DNA of 64,000 bases, from assembly GCA_964016875.1 (NCBI GenBank), contig OZ024724.1, forward strand, positions 54,562,438 to 54,626,437, in the 5' to 3' direction. This DNA comes from Fallopia convolvulus (taxonomy: Eukaryota > Streptophyta > Magnoliopsida > Caryophyllales > Polygonaceae). Every line of letters begins with the position of its first letter. Position 1 is the first letter of the stretch. The notes below the pieces were generated by a model. It searched no databases and was not told where the DNA came from. It saw only the letters and a list, made by a program, of their open reading frames with translations. Made by a program: the position numbers and the translations under genes. This document shows positions 48,249-60,306 of this stretch, one piece after another.

Positions 48249-49007
48249 CTATTCCAGAGTTGAACACTTTACATGGACCATTAGTGGCTTCATCTTCGGG
48301 TTTAGCCATTCATAGAATCTCTCAATTTTCTGTTCTTCAGTAGAGATTTCGGATCCATCATACTGTAAAAGATGATTAAATTTGGCAACCATCTCAGGTA
48401 TTTTCATACCCTCAACTTGCGGGTACGAGAATTCTCTTTCTTTTTCTTTCCTCATAGCAGCAAAAAAGAACCTATCTAACATCTTATCTTTAAACATTCT
48501 CCAACTCAGTTTTGGGTGCCTAGATAAACCAATACTTTTCCACCATTCAGTCGCCCCTTCCTTAAGATGTAAAGCAGCGATACGTACCTTTTGAGACTCT
48601 GTACATGAGATATTTTCCATCAACTGTTCGATGTGGGAAAACCAATATGCTATTTTAACAGGTTCACCTGTTCCATCATAACTGTCGGGCTTCATGGACA
48701 TGAAAGTTTTCAAGGCCCGAGAAAAATTCATACTTTGAATAGGTGGAAGCTCTTGAGGGTATTCCACTTCTATATTTCCCACATGTCCACTTTCTTCAAC
48801 TACTGGTGCAACATTTTGAGCAGCTGGGAGAACAGACTGAATAGTTTGAAGCATCAAATTCTTCAAAGTCTCCATAGTTTCCTCATCAAAAACTATATTC
48901 CTTCTAACCTTCGGATCAGGTTGATTCGCAGGATTTTGAGACTCTCCTCTCTCCCTAGAATTCCTATCTGAACCATCCCCTTGCTCAGATCTTCCTGTGA
49001 TTACCAT
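48249..49007 (-). pseudogene. gag, N-terminal part, ended by an in-frame stop
   Basis: Starts MVITGRSEQGDGSD. The capsid-like region has FMSMKPDSYDGTGEPVKIA and KEGATEWWKSIG, typical of the plant gypsy retrotransposon gag family. A TAG at 48249-48251 interrupts the frame, and reading continues after it into the nucleocapsid. Confidence 0.85.
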
Positions 49008-49532
49008 CTGAATGAAACAACAAAAGACAAAACTTCCTTTATTCCACAACAAAAATAAGAAATTAAAGAGGCATATATATAAACAAAACTTCCATTTATT
49101 TATATCACATCATACACCAACTCTATTTTACAACTTTGTTCTGCAAACAAAGTCAAAACCAACTTATTTACATAAAAGGGACTTGTACTCCCACAAACCA
49201 TTATTTACATCCTATAAAGGCACACTTAAAACCATAACTTTTTAAACCTTACAGCAAACCTTAATTTACATCTAAGAAAACCCACAAAACCAACTTATCC
49301 ATCTCGACTCGTTCATGCCCTTATCCATTCCTCACTACATCGAGGGAGGATGACAGAAGTTATCTAAAAAGTCAGCATCAAACTGCAAAGGGTCTTTTAG
49401 GATATTCTGATCGTATAAAAGTGATTCCCCTTGCTCCAGTTTCCTATAGAAGAAGTTTCTACACGAAGGGCTTAAATGCAGTCCCACAATGCCCTAGATA
49501 AAAAGATCCTCATAAGGTTCCAATTCTCGCTT

Positions 49533-50114
49533 TCAGGCCTGCACGACATTCATTAACCTTTCCGTCTTCATCTCAAATTTCACAAGTTGAGTTCTCCCAG
49601 AGGATATCCAATCCTCCCAAGACTGTATCATCATAGGATTTCCATCTTCAGTCCCCTGAACCTGATCTTTACTAGAAGAACTAGGACCTGCCGCTCCTAC
49701 TATCTGTCGAGGGTAGTTATCCACAGAAGGGGAAAGCCGCTGAGACGAAGTATAGACTCCAGACTCATGCGAAGATAGCGAAGATTGACTTGAATTCGAA
49801 TACCGTATCTGCTCTAATTGTGGAGCCTCTTCTTCCTCAGGGTCTTCTTCTCCACTCGAGATGACTATAGGGTTCACTCCCATACCCAATTCTTCGTCGC
49901 TGGGTATGTCCACATATTCAATTTCCATTCTTGCTGAAGCTGGAAACTCTTTGATTAAACTTACTCGAGAAGATTCTGCTTCATCAGCAGTGAGTGCTCC
50001 ATTCCTCGCTCTTTTTCTGAGCTCATCATTACTATGCTGCCCTTGCTTCCTCTTCATTTCCTTGGAAAAAGAACAAGCATAAGAATTTAGAATCTCCACA
50101 ATTCTATTCATCAA
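49533..50114 (-). CDS. Extra ORF upstream of gag in the Tekay-type element (193 aa)
   Basis: Intact ORF between the PBS and gag, same strand. It contains a basic patch (KRKQGQHSNDELRKRAR, about residues 21-37), an acidic run (GEEDPEEEEAP, about 88-98), a Ser-rich middle and a C-terminal SWEDWISSGRTQLVKFEMK. I recognise no domain. Its survival as a single frame, while gag and pol carry several breaks, is noteworthy but may be chance. It could be an accessory protein or the N-terminal part of an extended gag. Confidence 0.6.
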   Translation of the reverse strand: MMNRIVEILNSYACSFSKEMKRKQGQHSNDELRKRARNGALTADEAESSRVSLIKEFPASARMEIEYVDIPSDEELGMGVNPIVISSGEEDPEEEEAPQLEQIRYSNSSQSSLSSHESGVYTSSQRLSPSVDNYPRQIVGAAGPSSSSKDQVQGTEDGNPMMIQSWEDWISSGRTQLVKFEMKTERLMNVVQA

Positions 50115-50179
50115 AACTTCAAACCTAACTCCAAGGTGTAAAAGATATCAACTGGTAATCTGTTTTTAGAGAACTTTCA

Positions 50180-50191
50180 GCTCTGATACCA
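50180..50191 (-). other. Primer binding site (tRNA-iMet type)
   Basis: TGGTATCAGAGC on the minus strand, four bases inside the end of the 5' LTR. It is complementary to the 3' end of initiator methionine tRNA, the usual primer for plant gypsy elements. Confidence 0.9.
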
Positions 50192-50195
50192 CTTC

Positions 50196-52940
50196 TGTAA
50201 CACCCCCTCCTTAATGTACTTGAGGTGTTACCGCCAGTAACCCTAATTAGTCCTAATTCAAGGTTACCCAAGACTTTAAAACATATAATCACAACAGGTA
50301 TTACAACACTTTATTACAATCCATAGTATGACTTCCTTCCATACACAAAAGCATAACCACAACTTGGACAAGAGTAAAATATTTACAACAGACTTGTTCT
50401 TCTTCAAGCGACCACTTTCAAAACCTTTTTACTTTCTAAACTCCTTGGCTAGCCTTCTCTTCGCGTATTAACTTCTTTAGTAGCTGATGCGTCGTATACA
50501 GACGGTGGGCACCAGCCGGCCATGCAATTGAATAAGGTGGTCAGGTTAGTCTAATGAAAGACTAAGCAAGTGGAGAAAATGACTGGTTCCTATGGTAGTG
50601 ACTAAACATATTGGCATCGAAATCCGAATGACAACCGGTCGATGATCCAACAGTTAGCAATCCCATAGAGGATAAGAAATGAGGCAATGCATAATCAAAA
50701 GATAGGACACCACAACTTGCGGTTCCATTAAGAAACATGAACAATTGTTGGGAACTTATATTAATCACACAATATTTTTAAAAACCTCCATCGACTAATC
50801 AGATTGACTTAATCAAAGTTTGATTAAGAATCATTCATAACCGGGAGTAAGAATGGCTTTCCGACTGGACTAACCATTCAGGTACATTAATGTGCCTAAC
50901 ATAATTATCTTATATTAGTTTTAATCTTTTCTCAAACAGGTTGGTGGCTTTTAATCGGTTCGAACTACTACCGAAATATCGTGATATTGTAGAGATCATC
51001 GGAGTATTTCATCCATGTCATCTACTCTGTACCAAGATCACAGGACTTAAGCTATCCTTGATCTTTCATTTGCATATGGTGAGGTAGAGATCAAAGCAGA
51101 GGCCTATTACCATGTCGTCTACACTACACCGTGCCGAACCTGCACTTAGCTAGAGTGCCTATCAACCCTCTCACACGAAGAGTAGGGGATCAGAGTCATG
51201 ACTCACCATTAGGATTAGGCCCCTCCTAATGTAATATTATTTTAAAGAGAGGATATGGAACCACGTTCCCCTCCCTTTAACTACCTTAATACACAACAAA
51301 GTCTCAACGAGAGACCACAAACAAGTTTGCACATAACGGACCTAAATCCAGTTCTAGCGCAAACTGAATAAACAACATAGTCATTATTTCTAACAATATA
51401 ACAACCTATCATATTTTATTAAGCATACAAGTTGCTCCCAACACAAAAATATTAAATGGGATTCAATTCCTCATTTAATAACATTAATGCAAGAGCGAAC
51501 CGTCCACTTGCCTTATAAGGCGTGCTCAACGCTCTCAGCGATTCCAACAGAAATCTTTATCTGCCTTCTGCCAATTATAACAACAGATTCTTCAACAACG
51601 AGCTCATGGATACAATTCTTAGTTGTATAATCCAATTCTACAACTTCCTAATCGAAAAACGATTTGATTTCCGAATATCGATATATATATAAATCCTTAG
51701 TTATTATGCTTCAAGGAGCCATCTTGGCGGAATTATAACTAATTATCCGCTTCACTTTTGAAACAATTTTCTAAATAAAAATTGTTCATTAGTAACAGTT
51801 CTACAAGATTACCAAATCTCAGATCAAACGGATTAACAACGAATCCCGAGTAATTATCCAAAGTCCTTTACCTGACAATCGATGTCTAAACTTGTCTTCG
51901 TTATAAGTAACGATCCAGACGTCCGTTTCTCGAGCGGTTTGAACCTGTGGAACCGTATCAACGTCAAGATTATAAAAACCATAAATTTAATTAGCAAAGC
52001 AGAACCGAAAGGTCCTTTCGGTGGCTCCGTAACCACCCCGCTAATTAATTTCGAGCGTTAATACCTTCACTCGAACTTCGAGCTTCTTCGGCTCGATGGT
52101 GGCTCGACCCAAGGGCTCGAGGGTGGTGGTGTGACGTCCGGTGGCAACCCCTGGCGGTGGGTGGTGGTAGGCGAGCTGCTGTTCGCCGACGGCGGGGCAA
52201 CGTGGCAGAGGAGGAAGCCGAAGGTGATGTGGAGCTCCTTCTCCCGAGTCCGTTCCGTCCCGATTTCACTCCCTGGTGCTGGCTTTCAACAACCCCGACT
52301 TCACACAAAGAAGAGATGGAGATGAGGGAGGAGTTGAGGATGGTGGATGGCAAGGTGGTGGCAAGGCAAAACGCCGACGGTGGAGCTCGAAATCTATCGC
52401 CCAAGTTCGTTCCGTCCAAACTCTCTCTCTCGGTTTTTGATTTGGAAGGGAAGGAGGATAACTTTAAAAGTCAAAGAAAGAGGCCCTCAATTCTATCTCC
52501 AACATGCTTATAAGTTAACAAGAGACGGTCAAAGGCAATTTTCCGTCCCGGAACGGGACTCGCGTTAAAGCGGTAAAATTATGTACCTTGGGTGGAAAAA
52601 CCTCACTAAACGAAAAACGTCCCGAAAATTATGTAGACCAATAAAACCAATTTTTCATGATTTTATCTTGCTACCTTCAATTTTTAAGGCTTCCGTTTCG
52701 TATTTTACATTCCTTCCGGTACATAATTAAAAAGACGGCTTATCTAAAAAATATTCTTTTTCCATTGAAAAATCCTAGAATTCACACCGATCCATAAAAT
52801 CATTTCTTTGTGATTTTAGGATATCACCAAGAATTTTCTAGGATTTAATCTCCAACAAAAGTATTGGATTAACGGACAAAAAGGTTAAAAAGATATCCGA
52901 GAAAAATTCGAAAATATGCTTAAAAACCGCAGTTATTACA
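50196..52940 (-). repeat. 5' LTR of the Tekay-type element
   Basis: 2,745 bp, TG...CA ends. It has the uninterrupted version of the site (TAGTTTTAA once, about 50915-50930) where the 3' LTR carries a MULE. A GC-rich tract (about 52090-52400) is shared with the 3' LTR. The frames open there are conserved only because the LTRs are copies. Confidence 0.92.
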
Positions 52941-52945
52941 TATGA

Positions 52946-53884
52946 CCTATAATATTAATTAATATTTTTTAATAAAAACAATAACAAAATAACTATTTTC
53001 CCCTGTTACTTTTACCAAATTACTACCCAAGTCCCATTTCTTCTCTCTCTCGCCCTCTAACCCACCTCCTCCCCAACAACGTTACCATGGCTTCTAACTC
53101 CGACATGGACACACCAATTTGCGACGATTCTCCTCCATCTAATCCCCAAACTGCTCCCTACCCTTCGCCATTGCCTTCGGCTTTGCTATTGAAGCCTTAA
53201 TCTACATTGTCGTCCCACAGATGCCCATCCACGAAAACTGTGGGTTAGAGGAAGCGATGACAACTTCGATTGAATGGATCTATTTTCATAATCTTTAATC
53301 TCTCATTAGAACAAAAACGAAGAAATTGGAGGCCTAATCCATGAGAGAAATTAGCAGAGAACATGAAGACGAAGAATTGGCCGCCTAATCCATTAGAGAA
53401 ATTAGCGGAGAACACGAAGACGAATAAATTGGCCGCCTAATCCATCGTCATCGTCGAATTTGACCCTTCTAAAACACTTCACATGTTAATGAATTTTGGG
53501 GATTTCGGATTTGTCGCAAATTTTGGGACTTTGGGATGTGAATTTGTGATGGGCTATCTACAAATTTGAGATGTTAGGGTTGTTGCAATTTTGTTTATCA
53601 ATATGTAACTGGGTTTTGGAATAGGGATGTTGTAAATGTTAGAGCTTTATAATTGCATTTTTAGGGATTTAGGTTTATTACGAATTTGTGGGGTTTTAGG
53701 GGTGCCATAAAAATTGAATAAATGAGTAATGAAATTGGAGAAGTGGAATGGAGTTGCTGGTGAGAAAGAAGAAGGTAGAGAAAGAGAATGTCGAGAGAGA
53801 GGGGGAGTAGCCAGAGGAAGAGGAAAGAGGTTAAAAAAGAGGATTTTTTTTTGGATATTAGTTTCCAATGCAACGTCTAATTAC
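52946..53884. other. Right interior of the outer MULE with coding-like patch and tandem repeat
   Basis: 53036-53250 looks like a CT-rich leader (TTCTCTCTCTCGCCCTC) followed by an ATG at 53087 and about 37 open codons. A different frame just after reads PFAIAFGFAIEALIYIVV. 53331-53450 has about two copies of a ~60-bp unit (GGCCGCCTAATCC). This could be captured host gene sequence. No protein family recognised. Confidence 0.4.
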
Positions 53885-54074
53885 TAGGCTTAGGGTATTT
53901 CACTCGACCCCTAAGATGTTACTTACACTCGCATAGCCACATCAGCACGAAAGTGTTTTAATTGAGCCGAATTATTAAGTTTAATTGTTCAATAGGTCTA
54001 AACCAAAGGTGGGTGTCTACCTGACCAATTTTTACAATTACATGGGGTTGTATATGTTTTGAGCCATTTGTATA

Positions 54075-54655
54075 TGCGGAACATTAAAAGAATGAAAATC
54101 TAAAGCTAGATTAACAACTAGATTAGCTAAAATATCAGCAACAGTACGTGTTGGCCGATCGACGAGCATGAACAATCTGAATTCCCAACCATCCATGGCA
54201 AAATACTGTTGGCATGTGTAATCAACATTTGCGACTGGATGAGTTGTATAGCTTCGATCGAAATAGACTCTACGATTAAACGTGGGACATTCAAGCTGTT
54301 AGCGAGTCGCAAGCCAAGAAGAATCACCTTAAGTTCAGTTGTTAAAGTCCGATAGCAACCGCACGAAAACATAAACCCCTGAATAAAACCCCCATCACCG
54401 TCACGAATTAGGCCGCCACCACCAGCGAGGCCAGGATTTCCTTTTGAACAACCATCAACGTTGAGCTTCAACCATGCAGTAGGAGGTTTGACCCATCGTT
54501 GCACATCAAGAGGGCTGGACAAAGGAGCCGGGGCATTAGCCATCAAAGTTTTGGAGGTCTTTGCATCCCAATAACCTTCTGTCATTGAAATAACAGTAGA
54601 TGAGAGCCTTCCAAGAGTATCAACATCATCATAGACTAAAGTGTTCCGACATAAC
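54075..54655 (-). pseudogene. LINE RNase H (RVT_3-type) fragment, host of the outer MULE
   Basis: Frame from about 54655 down to 54127 includes LKLNVDGCSKGNPGLAGGGG (catalytic Asp region), then GGFIQGF and TELKVILLGLRLA (catalytic Glu). A frameshift near 54145 moves it to a second frame with RTVADILANLVVNLALD, which stays open into the MULE target duplication. Plant L1-type LINE C-terminus; no reverse transcriptase nearby. Confidence 0.8.
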
Positions 54656-54659
54656 TAAA

Positions 54660-55905
54660 ATATGACCCCTCGTCACAAAACATACTTTTTTTTTTGTTGA
54701 AACGTCACAAAACATACTTAGATGCTCACAATCTTCATTACACCTTTTTTAATCTATAACTATGTATTAAAGTTGTATCTTTTCGAGCCACCAGAACGAT
54801 TCTAACCGCACCTCATATTTAAAAAATTAGTTTTTATTTCTATTATTATAAATTTTTTCTAATTATTTATTTAGTATAACAATATCTTTTGAAAGCTTCC
54901 TTATACAAGTATTCAAAATTAAAGATAAAATATTTAAAATAGATATAAATCTTTTAGCATATATCTTTTGACGAATTTATTTATATATATTGATTTTCTT
55001 GTATAATGATCATAAATATTTATAATGTTTAAAATTAATAAAAATAGATAATAAAATATTGAATAGATATATTAAAATATTTGATAATTTCTAAATTTAT
55101 GTACATGGAAAGTAATAAAATATGAATAATATAATATTTAATCTTATCTTATCTTTACTTTATCAATCCACAAAATGAGTTTTGTACTTTTGTCCCATCT
55201 TAAATTAAGTTAATTAAAATTTAAATATTTTATATAATTAAATTATCTTTATCTTTCATATTTTATTATATCTTATTTATTAATTTAACTATTATTTTTT
55301 AAATTCTTATCGCCAAAATTTTCTATTCATATTTTATCTTCTTTTTTAATTAAATATCTATAATATATCATTAAAGAAAAAGAGATATGTAATTATTTTA
55401 TCTTAATAATATATCTTCATTCTCAACATTAAATTTAATCATTTATATTAATTACGAAAATTATACATAGAAGAGCAATAAATTACTTATATTATATTTT
55501 TATTTATTAATATCTTATTTATAAGCTCTATAAAATATCAAATAGTAGTCGTACATAATACGATGGGTACAACTAGTTATTTTTATATTATTATCTATAA
55601 TAACTGATATTGACGTGGAATGTACCTGTAAAAGTTGACATTTTGTGTATAAGGATCACCAATCAAATTCACTTCATCGACTAATCTTTTAGCTCCTTAC
55701 AATGAGTTTTTGGCAAGCACTTCAAGTAACGCAGCCTAGCCAGGTAAGTGTATTAACCGGGTAAGTGGTATACTTCTTCACTAAACAAACAATAGAGAAA
55801 TCTCACAAGTTTTCCTCATTCTTATAATGGAAATTGTATTATTGTATATCGTAGTCGTCGTTTAAGCTTTTTAACTCTGCGTTTTGTGTTTGGCGGTCTG
55901 CCGTT
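54660..55905. other. Very AT-rich spacer, promoter side of SNF4
   Basis: No gene or clear element borders. Confidence 0.5.
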
Positions 55906-56536
55906 TTGGCGTGTGCGTCTCCGCTTTCCCCGCCCCCGTTCTCGTGTCCTCCAAAGCAACTAATAAGCAGAGAAGTGATTGGGGTTACAGTCTTACAGAG
56001 GAGCGAGAGCACAGACAATGTCGAATCTCCGTGCCCTCTTCTAAGCCCACTTCTTTCTAAATTGCTAGGGTTTTGCTCTCATCCTCCTCCCGATTTCTTC
56101 TTCCGCCTCTGTCCCCCCAAATTTCTAGGGTTTCGGCCGACGTCTTTGCCCCTCTCCTTCTGGCGGTGCCGGTCTTCTCATCTCTTGTCCAATTTTCAAC
56201 TTTCTACGCCTTTTTGCCCGGGAGTGGTGCTCGGTGGATTTTGTCTTTGATTGCATGATTCCTACAGCTGTCAAATCTCGTTGACGCCGATCAGCTGAAA
56301 GTGATTGAGAAAAAGGCTAGGAAAGTGCTCACTCAGTACTCAGATTGTGTTCAATTCTGGTCAATTTGTCGAGATTTTTTTTTGGTTATTTAGGTTTAGT
56401 GTGATGGATGGAGTGAACTGAGCTTTAACGTGGTCTGGTTGCATGCTATTTGATTTGGTTGAATTTCCGTCCGATTTGATCGGTTGCTGCAAATTCTGGT
56501 TGTTCTGATTGGTTTTTGGTGTCTACTTTGGGTGCG
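55906..56536 (+). other. Probable 5' leader region of SNF4, with leader intron(s)
   Basis: CT-rich, with two TAGGGTTT elements (about 56066 and 56127). A run at about 56268-56340 reads as an open frame, but I see no supported gene. Exact transcript start and leader intron borders are not resolved. Confidence 0.4.
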
Positions 56537-59500
56537 ATGTTCTCATCGGGTGTAAAGAAGGCACACAATGGTGGCGGTAGCCTGGTTCTTATTCCCCACA
56601 AATTTGTGTGGCCTTATGGTGGTAGAAATGTGTATTTGACTGGCTCATTCACGAGGTCAGTAAAGATTCCCTTTTTATATAAATTTGTTTTTAGGACGGG
56701 ATATGTGAGCAGAGAGATATGCTTTGTGTGTAGGTGGAGCGATCATGTTCCAATGACCCCTGCGGAGGGTAACCCCACTATGTTTCAGACTGTTTGTAGC
56801 TTAACACCAGGGTATCACGAGGTCAGTTTTATTATATCACTTGGGTCTTGTCACAATACTCATTCGATGCTGTTTCATCAGCTATTAGGCATACTATGTC
56901 CTCGATCATGTATACCTTCTAGATGAGGTGACACTCTAAAAGAAGAAAGCCTCTATGTGTTTAATCATTCCTCCAAGTTTTAAAGGATGAAAGTGCACTG
57001 ATTATCACTACATATTATTCATTTCATGTTTACAGGAATGTTGAAGTTTCAAGACTTAAGATTTGGCTGCTTGCGTTCTGAATGGCTGAATATAGTTTGT
57101 ATAGCTATCTTGTGTGTTTACTCTTGTTATTTTTCCTCTGTTTTTTCTTATTCTTTGCAGTATAAGTTTTGTGTTGATGGAGAGTGGCGGCATGATGAAA
57201 GCAAACCTTGTGCTTGTGGGGTGTATGGAATAGTGAATATTATTGTCTTGGGTGGGCAAACTGATCACATGCAAGACATGGCAAATCCGCAGATATCTTC
57301 TGCTTCTAGTATGGATTTGGATCACGATGGCGGTTCTCAGCATATGGTATGTAATTCACCTTTTCATGATTCATCATTCATTTGAGGTAGACAGCCATTT
57401 GTTACAATATGTATGCCTTTTGAGCGTGAATAGATGTCATAATTACAATGCAATTTGCTAATTAAAGAGCTACTTCTGGTAAATATGTCACTTGTACTCC
57501 TTAACATGACCAATGAAATATACATATTTTTATCTGTTAACAATCCAATTGCTTTGTTTGAGCTCCCTAAACTTATCTGTTGGGGTCATTCTGAGTTTTA
57601 TTCCCTCACAAGGGTTACAGCTGAATGAAGCGAGAATCTTCTCTTTGATGTATTACATCATGTAGACTTGTAACAAGAATTACTTTAAGCATCAAAGGAG
57701 TCTGATGTGTTACATTTTTATGGATATATGATGATTCATTTTCGTAGGGAAAAGGAGAGAGATATAATAAGATAAAATTATGTAGAATGTCTTTTTATTA
57801 CATTGTTACTTCTTACAGCTTGCTCCTGAAGCCATAAAAGTTTGCTTGTTTATCCTTTTCCCTCTTTTCGAAAAGATCAGACAACAAATGCCCTAAAGTG
57901 TTTTTTATATTTGTTGTTAAACAGGCTAGAGTTTCAGATGGTCCATATCAATCTCCACTTCCTGGCTTACCGCATAATGATATTGAGATCTCCCGTCACC
58001 GTGTGTTGGAATACATGTCTTTACATACAGTGTTTGACATACTTCCTGATTCAGGCAAGGTTTGGATTATCTACTCCCTATCCTCCTTCAATAGACCTGA
58101 ATTACATTTTAACTGGGTTCAAATGCTGAGGTTTTCTTTATTCTGATATTAATTCAGTATTAATTGATATTAGGTCATAGCATTGGATGTGGATTTACCT
58201 GTAAAACAAGCATTCCACATTCTTTATGAGCAGGTATCTTTTGATGTTTTGTGATGTCACTGATCTTGTGTTATTGTTTCCTTTTCTCTTCTCTTTGTCA
58301 TTTGACTGATAAATACCTTGAAATTCCATTTCTTGAATGATTGTCCAGGGATGTGCTCATGCTCCTATATGGGATACCTGCAAGGGGCAGTTTGTTGGGG
58401 TTCTCAGTCCATTGGATTTTATCTTGATGCTGAGAGAGGTATGCATGGTTGCTATCGTAAATATTATATGTCTTCTCCATTATCTATATTTATACTACTA
58501 TTATAAATTTCTCATACTTGCTACATAATGCTCTAAACCAGTTTATGATTATCTGTTTGTCCATGAGATTCTGGATATATTTGATGTCATTTTTCTGCCA
58601 GCAACACTCTTTAATTTATCAAGTTGTGGGTGCATTTTCTTTTCATTTCATGTGGATGGATGCATCTTGACATTGTTTGCAGCTCGGAAACCTTAAGTCA
58701 AACATGTCTGAAGAAGAGCTGGAGATCCACACCATATCTGCATGGAAAGCAGGAAAGTCTCACTTGGACAGTCAGGTTGGAAGTCTGAGAAGGGATGCTT
58801 CTAGAGGGCTAATTCAAGTAAGAGTTTAGTGAAGTACTTTTTTTTTGGTCGAAAGTTTAGTAAAGTACTTATCATACCTGAAATGGCTCATTCTATCTAG
58901 GGTTTGCTGAAGTATATATTGCACTACAAGCATCTTGCAGACTTGCACACTGATGCTGCATAAATTTGTGTTTATGTAGGGAGGTCCGTCTGATAGTTTG
59001 AAAGACCTTGCATTGCAATTTTTGCAAAATGAGGTGTCCACAGTTCCAATCTTGCACATAAGTTCAGAGGATGCTAAAATACCGCAGTTGCTGCACCTCG
59101 CTTCTCTGTCTGAAATCTTGAAATGTAGGCATCTTTGAGTTGACATGTTGCAATTAATTTAATATCGATTACACTTACCCAATAAACTCCCAATCCATAG
59201 GTATCTGCCGGAATTTCCAGAACTGCTTAGCTTTGCTACCCATTCTTCAACTGCCTATTTTTAGTTTACATTTGGGAACATGGGCTCCAGCTGTTGGAGA
59301 AACAAACAGAATTTCTTTAGCTATATTAAGGCCTAAAGATCGTCTTAATACAGCATTGAGCCTGCTGCTCCAAGGTGTGTTTCTGATTCTTTGGATTTTA
59401 AATATGAGAAACTAGAAAGGCAAACTGACCTTTTGTTTATATGATGATGGACAATGGTTTAAATATTTGTAATGGTTAAATGAATCACGAAGAAGCATGT

Positions 59501-60306
59501 ATTAACATTTATGTTATTGTGGCAGCTAAAGTAAGTTCAATACCCATTGTAGATGATAATGGCTCCCTGCTTGGCATATATTCTCGCAGGTTAGTTTTCT
59601 TTGATTGACTTGTAACTCGTGACATCTTTAATTTTTTATTGCTATGATTCTTTAACTGTGTTTCCTGCTTTGGGCCTACATGTCCCTACAGTGATATTAC
59701 AGCTTTAGCGAAAGACAGTGCCTATGCACGTATTAATGTTGATGAATTTACAATTGGTCAGGTACTTTTTCACCTTCTAATGAACATGTATTCTATTCTG
59801 ATGTAAACGAGGTGCATTTTGCTGTATATAAAATTCTTTTCTTCTAAAATAAAAAAATTACATTATTGCAGCACCCTGTAACTTTATTTGCAGCAAGTTA
59901 AATAGGAAACCATAGGGGAAACAGCTCTAGGTGGCAGAAACCCTTTTTCGCAATCTGCTGTATCTTGCTGATCTATGTGGTTTTGACGATCTTGATGTAC
60001 AATTTGCTTGTTGTAGGTCTTGCAATTCGGTAATGACGCATTTAACAGTCAGGAGTCTAGCAGATACCAGGTGTGTTTGCGTACAGATCCACTGCTTAAG
60101 GTGATGGAGATGTTGGCAAAGCCCGGTAAGTACTCTTTCCTTCATCAATGCTAATGCCAAACTTGTTTCACTCCCACCCAATTAAGTAAGAAAAGATCCC
60201 TTGTACGTTGTCAGGTGTAAGGAGGCTTGTTATTGTCGAGCAAAATAGCAGGCGAGTTGAAGGGATAATTTCACTGAGCGACATTTTCAAGTTTTTTTTG
60301 GGTTAG
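56537..60306 (+). CDS. SNF4: Sucrose non-fermenting 4-like protein (KIN-beta-gamma subunit of SnRK1)
   Basis: Regulatory subunit of the SnRK1 energy-sensing kinase. Exons: 56537-56655, 56734-56821, 57161-57346, 57819-57839 (optional 21-nt exon), 57925-58059, 58174-58233, 58349-58438, 58683-58817, 58980-59124, 59201-59374, 59526-59589, 59692-59761, 60017-60125 and 60215-60306. All phases agree and give 495 aa, close to the family's usual ~490. Residues 20-105 form the glycogen-binding/CBM48 domain (FVWPYGGRNVYLTGSFTRWS, then YKFCVDGEWRHD). CBS motifs follow, such as LPVKQAFHILYEQG, SIPIVDDNGSLLGIYSRSDI and GVRRLVIVEQNSRRVEGIIS. It ends LSDIFKFFLG. This beta-gamma fusion is specific to plants. 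No breaks. Confidence 0.95.

Larger units (their letters stand above)
40418..52940 (-). mobile_element. Tekay-type chromovirus (Ty3/gypsy LTR retrotransposon), defective
   Basis: Minus-strand element with 5-bp target duplication TATGA (40413-40417 and 52941-52945). The 5' LTR is 50196-52940 (2,745 bp). The 3' LTR is 40418-44221 (3,804 bp including a 1,043-bp MULE). Both LTRs begin TGTAATAACTGC and end GGGTGTTACA on the minus strand. Order: PBS, extra ORF, gag, protease, RT, RNase H, integrase, PPT. The coding region has a stop in gag and several frame breaks in pol, so it cannot make a full polyprotein. The integrase C-terminus is chromodomain-like in its LVRILWSKNGGEETTW ending. LTR length and tRNA-iMet primer site fit the Tekay/Del lineage. 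The LTRs differ by a few percent by eye. Confidence 0.9.
40189..54065. mobile_element. Outer MULE (Mutator-like element) with long TIRs, interrupted by a retrotransposon
   Basis: Exact 9-bp target duplication ATTTGTATA at 40180-40188 and 54066-54074. The ends read GGGCTCAAAACATATACA and, inverted, GGCTCAAAACATATACA. The inverted similarity continues for more than 100 bp (both arms carry AAATTGGTCA, TAGACACCC and AAACTTAATAATT). Once the Tekay element (40418-52940) and its 5-bp duplication are removed, the MULE is about 1.35 kb. It encodes no transposase that I can see. Its right interior (53036-53250) is GC-richer and coding-like. Confidence 0.85.

Noticed and set aside
56268..56360. Open stretch reading LSNLVDADQLKVIEKKARKV after an acceptor-like ACAG
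   Set aside because: It looks protein-like but has no matching donor or in-frame link to SNF4, and stops follow soon. Treated as leader sequence or coincidence.
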